Assembly (NCBI GenBank): GCA_964431655.1
Contig: CAYSKJ010000122.1
Coordinates: forward strand, 1-10,190
Reading direction: 5' to 3'
Source of the DNA: CAYMEV01 sp964431655 [NCBI: uncultured bacterium]
GTDB lineage: Bacteria; CAYMEV01
DNA: 10,190 nt
The position numbers and the translations under genes were made by a program. Below are positions 7,582 through 10,190 of this stretch, one piece after another; positions within the stretch are counted from its first letter, which is position 1, and the number at the start of each line of letters is the position of its first letter. The notes beneath the pieces were generated by a model. That model was not told the origin of the DNA, did not search any database, and saw only the letters and a list, made by a program, of their open reading frames with translations.

Positions 7582-7609
7582 AAAAAGAGCGGCTACCTGG
7601 TGTAACCGC
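7582..7609 (-). terminator. Rho-independent terminator of the kinase/coiled-coil operon
   Basis: The arms GCGGCTAC (7589-7596) and GTAACCGC (7602-7609) form an eight-pair stem with one C-A mismatch (as read on the plus strand) and a five-base loop. Read on the minus strand, the stem is followed by TCTTTTT (7588-7582), the expected U-tract, and sits 15 bases past the stop of the 82-residue gene. On the plus strand the hairpin lies just after the amidase-like gene but is followed by CTGAAAAAAG rather than T residues, so it should serve that gene poorly. Confidence 0.7.
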
Positions 7610-7623
7610 CTGAAAAAAGTGGT

Positions 7624-7872
7624 CTATAATTCCTGTTTTTTCTCCGCTCCGCCGGATTTATCAAGCTTGCTCAGCTTGTTTTCAACCTTAAGCATAGCGC
7701 ATGCGGCATCATATATCTGCCTTATCTGCTTTTTTCTTGCCTGAAGCTCATTAAGCCTTTCTTTAACAGCTGCAAGTTCGCGCTCTACTTCAAGTTCCAG
7801 CTCCTTGTACTCCTTCTCTGTCGTTTCCAGAGTGGTTTTGTAAAAGTCTTTCTGCTGTTTGGTCAGTTCCAC
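7624..7872 (-). CDS. Small coiled-coil protein of unknown function
   Basis: 82 residues from a GTG start. The sequence is highly charged and almost entirely helical in character, with heptad-like leucines and alternating Glu/Lys from about residue 5 to 70 (for example LELEVERELAAVKERL, 26-41), so a single coiled coil or helical hairpin is likely. There is no signal peptide, membrane segment or recognisable family motif; one cysteine (Cys59) lies in DAACAMLK. AAAGGAG eight bases upstream supports the GTG start; an ATG 20 bases further upstream is out of frame. It follows the kinase gene by 39 bases and is closed by the terminator, so it is probably co-transcribed. A role as kinase partner, substrate or adaptor is only a guess from position. 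The good ribosome-binding site and length make it a believable gene. Confidence 0.75.
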   Translation of the reverse strand: MELTKQQKDFYKTTLETTEKEYKELELEVERELAAVKERLNELQARKKQIRQIYDAACAMLKVENKLSKLDKSGGAEKKQEL

Positions 7873-7880
7873 CTGCTCTT

Positions 7881-7887
7881 CTCCTTT
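7881..7887 (-). promoter_or_regulatory. Shine-Dalgarno site deciding the GTG start of the 82-residue gene
   Basis: AAAGGAG on the minus strand lies eight bases before the GTG at 7872. No in-frame ATG occurs at a suitable distance, so the GTG is the best start. Confidence 0.8.
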
Positions 7888-7911
7888 AACATTTAATATT
7901 TTTTATATATC

Positions 7912-10190
7912 CTACCATTTAATATTGAGAAACATATTATGAATACATTTTCTTCTAATGCCGTCTTTGATGGCTGGTGAAAATTCAGCTTCCTTCAGGG
8001 CTTTTTCTATTTCGGCGGTAAATCCGAACCTCTCCAGGATTTCAAGATCGACCTTGCGCATGGAAAACCTGACATTCTCGACCTTGCCAGTATCGCTTAT
8101 ATCAAGCTGTACAGGTATTCGGTTTTTAAGCTTGTCTTTAACCTCGCGGAAACGCATCTTAAAATCATGGGGGACCCTTCTCTCAAGGTGCGCAAGATCA
8201 ATGCTCAGAGAACTGGTCATCTTGGGCTGTACATCAGCTTCGGCATCAAGTATCCTTTCTGCCTTGAGTCTTTCCTTTTCAGCGGCTAATTCCGCACGCT
8301 CTGCCTTTTCAATGTCAATAAGCAGGTCATTGGCCCTTTTATTCTGCGGATCAATGGCCAGTATATTGTTTACAGACTGCTTGGCATTTGAATATTCTTT
8401 GGCGGACAGGTGATTATTTGCCTGACTTAACAGGGAGACAATCTGCTGTTCCTGCTGTTTTTCCTTATCCAGCCTGTCCATCTCTATCTCAGCCTGGCCA
8501 AAGATCTGGGATGCCCGCTCGTGGGAGCTGTCCATATCCAGTATGTTTTTTGCGAGCTCCTGAGCCTGCTGGTAATTACTTCCTGCCAGTGCCTCTTCAG
8601 CCCTGGTGAGGAGGTCTGCAATCTGCCTCTGCTTCTGCTCTTCCTGCCTTTTTAATTCATCCTGCTGTGCCAGCTGCCTATCCCTATCCTGCTGTTCCGC
8701 AAGCTCTCCCTGCCTTTTTGCGAGGGTATTTTCGAGGGTCTGGATACTTGGGTTATTAGGGTCTTCTTTCTTCAGTTCATCAATATAGTTGCTGGCCAGG
8801 GATATCCTGTCGCTGTTAAGGCTTTCATTTGCCTTTTCAATAAGGGAGGCTATCCTTTCCTTCTTCTCCTGTTCTTCTTTCCTTTGCCGGATTTCTTCAG
8901 GAGTAAGAATTTCGGCTTCTCCGTTCCCGTCAAGTTCTTCAGTTACTATTTCGAATTTGGATTTCTGGCCGTCTTTGTCTCCGGGTTTCTTTGATTCGTC
9001 TCCACCTGTGAAGAGAATAAAAGCAAGAACAATTATAACAACAGCAGCTATCCCGCCGATTATAAAAGGCAGGGGTGTTTTTTTCTTTCTGAGTCCTGTC
9101 GGGATTTCAAATTCCTCTTCTTCCTGGTATTCCTGCACAGGACCGCTGTAAACAGCATCAGCTTCTTCATACGGGGGAAGGTCTTTGTGGGCTTCTATAC
9201 CGGCTTCTCTGCCGTCCCAGTCTTCTGCAATGCTTTGTTTTGCTTCCTTTATCTCTTTTTTGTCAGTTTTTATTATGGGCTGGGACTGGGATGAAAGGTC
9301 TTTGAAGGTATCTATTTCAATGGTCTCCCCTGCATCCTCCTGCACAGGCTCCTTTTTTGGCAGAACAGCAGGTTCGACGCTTGCTTTGCTGACCTGCTCG
9401 ATTTTCTCGGCTTCTTTCGCCACTTCCTCAGAAAAGTAATCAATTACCGGGCCTTCCAGTTCTTCACCTTCGGCAAGCATCTCATCCTTAAACAGGAATT
9501 TCATTAGATGGGCAAGGTTGTATTTCCTTGCCTTCAGCTTTGGACTGAAAAGAAGGTTTTCAATATCATGCTGCATATCGGAAGCATTCTGAAACCTATC
9601 CTTGGGGTCCTTGGCAAGTGCTTTTATGACTATTCTGTCAAGTTCTTCAGTAACTTTGGGATTCAATTCGGAGGGTTTTGTAACAATAGATTTTCTGACC
9701 TTTTCCAGTATGTCAATTTCGCTTGATCCGCTGAAAAGTCTTTTTCCTGTAAGCATTTCAAAAAGGACTATTCCTATGCTGTAAATATCGCTTCTCTTAT
9801 CGACCTTTTTACCCCATGCTTGTTCAGGAGACATATAAAGGATTTTGCCTTTGAGTGCTCCTGCCTGGGTCTGGGAGGCCTTGGTGGCAGCCTTGGCGAT
9901 CCCGAAATCCACCAGCTTTACTTCTCCTTCATAGGAAAGCAGTACGTTCTGGGGGCTTACATCCCTGTGTACGATATTGAGCAGTCTGTTCTGAAAATCA
10001 CGTCTTCTGTGAGCATAATCCAGGGCACTGCAGACCTTGGAAATAATGAAAAGCGTGAGTTCGATGGGAAGGCGGTTGCCCCTCTTCTTGAGCTTGTGAA
10101 GGACTGCCCTGGCATTCTTTCCTTTGACATATTCCATGGCGATATAAAAACTGCTGTTTACCTTGTCCAGGTCATAGATCTGGACTATAT
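7912..10190 (-). CDS. Membrane-anchored Hanks-type Ser/Thr kinase with TPR-like repeats and TonB-like C-terminus, 5' end cut
   Basis: 758 residues are readable; the frame stays open to the right edge (IVQIYDLDKVNSSFYIAMEY), so the ATG at 10137 is internal and the glycine loop and ATP-binding lysine lie outside. Numbering from the edge: catalytic loop HRDVSPQN (74-81, Asp76), DFG (94-96), an activation loop rich in Ser/Thr, SPE in place of APE (120-122) and DIYSIGIVLFEMLTG (134-148). All visible catalytic residues are present, so an active kinase is expected. An acidic linker (about 245-365) leads to one transmembrane helix (about 373-394). The extracytoplasmic part has Gln/Glu-rich helices with three TPR-like repeats (about 445-487, 522-565, 582-625) and an end domain (about 685-758: IPVQLDISDTGKVENVRF, then EKALKEAEFSPAIKDG) resembling TonB C-terminal domains. 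It has no PASTA repeats. It probably senses an envelope signal and phosphorylates cytoplasmic proteins; the ligand and substrates are unknown. The 82-residue gene follows. Confidence 0.9.
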   Translation of the reverse strand, partial: IVQIYDLDKVNSSFYIAMEYVKGKNARAVLHKLKKRGNRLPIELTLFIISKVCSALDYAHRRRDFQNRLLNIVHRDVSPQNVLLSYEGEVKLVDFGIAKAATKASQTQAGALKGKILYMSPEQAWGKKVDKRSDIYSIGIVLFEMLTGKRLFSGSSEIDILEKVRKSIVTKPSELNPKVTEELDRIVIKALAKDPKDRFQNASDMQHDIENLLFSPKLKARKYNLAHLMKFLFKDEMLAEGEELEGPVIDYFSEEVAKEAEKIEQVSKASVEPAVLPKKEPVQEDAGETIEIDTFKDLSSQSQPIIKTDKKEIKEAKQSIAEDWDGREAGIEAHKDLPPYEEADAVYSGPVQEYQEEEEFEIPTGLRKKKTPLPFIIGGIAAVVIIVLAFILFTGGDESKKPGDKDGQKSKFEIVTEELDGNGEAEILTPEEIRQRKEEQEKKERIASLIEKANESLNSDRISLASNYIDELKKEDPNNPSIQTLENTLAKRQGELAEQQDRDRQLAQQDELKRQEEQKQRQIADLLTRAEEALAGSNYQQAQELAKNILDMDSSHERASQIFGQAEIEMDRLDKEKQQEQQIVSLLSQANNHLSAKEYSNAKQSVNNILAIDPQNKRANDLLIDIEKAERAELAAEKERLKAERILDAEADVQPKMTSSLSIDLAHLERRVPHDFKMRFREVKDKLKNRIPVQLDISDTGKVENVRFSMRKVDLEILERFGFTAEIEKALKEAEFSPAIKDGIRRKCIHNMFLNIKW

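Noticed and set aside
8430-8760. Repetitive-looking DNA rich in CTG/CTT within the kinase gene, as a possible tandem repeat
   Set aside because: It reflects Gln/Glu/Arg/Leu codons of the charged helices; no exact DNA repeat unit was found.
7958-9784. Plus-strand open frames antisense to the kinase gene
   Set aside because: They are low-complexity serine- or phenylalanine-rich mirror images of the charged coiled-coil, linker and kinase regions, and have no family motif.
10135-10137. ATG at 10137 as the true kinase start
   Set aside because: The frame remains open upstream and reads a normal kinase N-lobe end (IVQIYDLDKVNSSFYIAMEY), so this methionine is internal.

Overview
The window is a compact bacterial chromosomal segment, moderately AT-rich, with no RNA genes, insertion sequences, CRISPR arrays or phage genes visible. 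Six protein genes fill almost all of it; the longest non-coding gap is about 65 bases. Five genes lie on the minus strand and one on the plus strand. A perfect AAAGGAGGT ribosome-binding site shows a conventional bacterial 16S tail. The taxon cannot be fixed from the sequence. A myxobacterial/acidobacterial-style Ser/Thr kinase with a TonB-like C-terminal domain suggests a Gram-negative-type (diderm) bacterium, perhaps from a poorly cultivated phylum; this is inference.

Left block (1-6939, minus strand, transcribed right to left): smc (chromosome condensin) -> sirtuin (NAD-dependent deacylase) -> phoH/ybeZ (PhoH ATPase) -> 7TM-HD protein of the PgpH/YqfF family (c-di-AMP phosphodiesterase family). 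The genes are separated by 9 and 13 bases and then a one-base TAATG stop/start overlap, so they look like one operon. The phoH-7TM/HD pair is a widespread arrangement, usually followed by ybeY, which would lie beyond the left edge. The 7TM-HD gene is cut by that edge just as its HD domain begins.

Middle (6940-7616): an AT-rich divergent promoter region separates smc from a single plus-strand gene at 7006. That gene encodes a small protein resembling zinc-dependent N-acetylmuramoyl-L-alanine amidases (Amidase_3). It keeps the likely zinc ligands but has lysine where the catalytic glutamate is expected, and it has no signal peptide. A hairpin between it and the next block is oriented to terminate the minus-strand block to its right.

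Right block (7624-10190, minus strand): a membrane-anchored Hanks-type Ser/Thr kinase, its N-lobe cut off by the right edge, followed by a GTG-initiated 82-residue coiled-coil protein of unknown function. Outside the membrane the kinase has three TPR-like repeats and a domain resembling the TonB C-terminal fold, instead of the usual PASTA repeats.

Most of the window is housekeeping. The parts worth a second look are the kinase architecture and its small partner, the amidase-like protein lacking its catalytic glutamate, and the shortened, divergent hinge of SMC.
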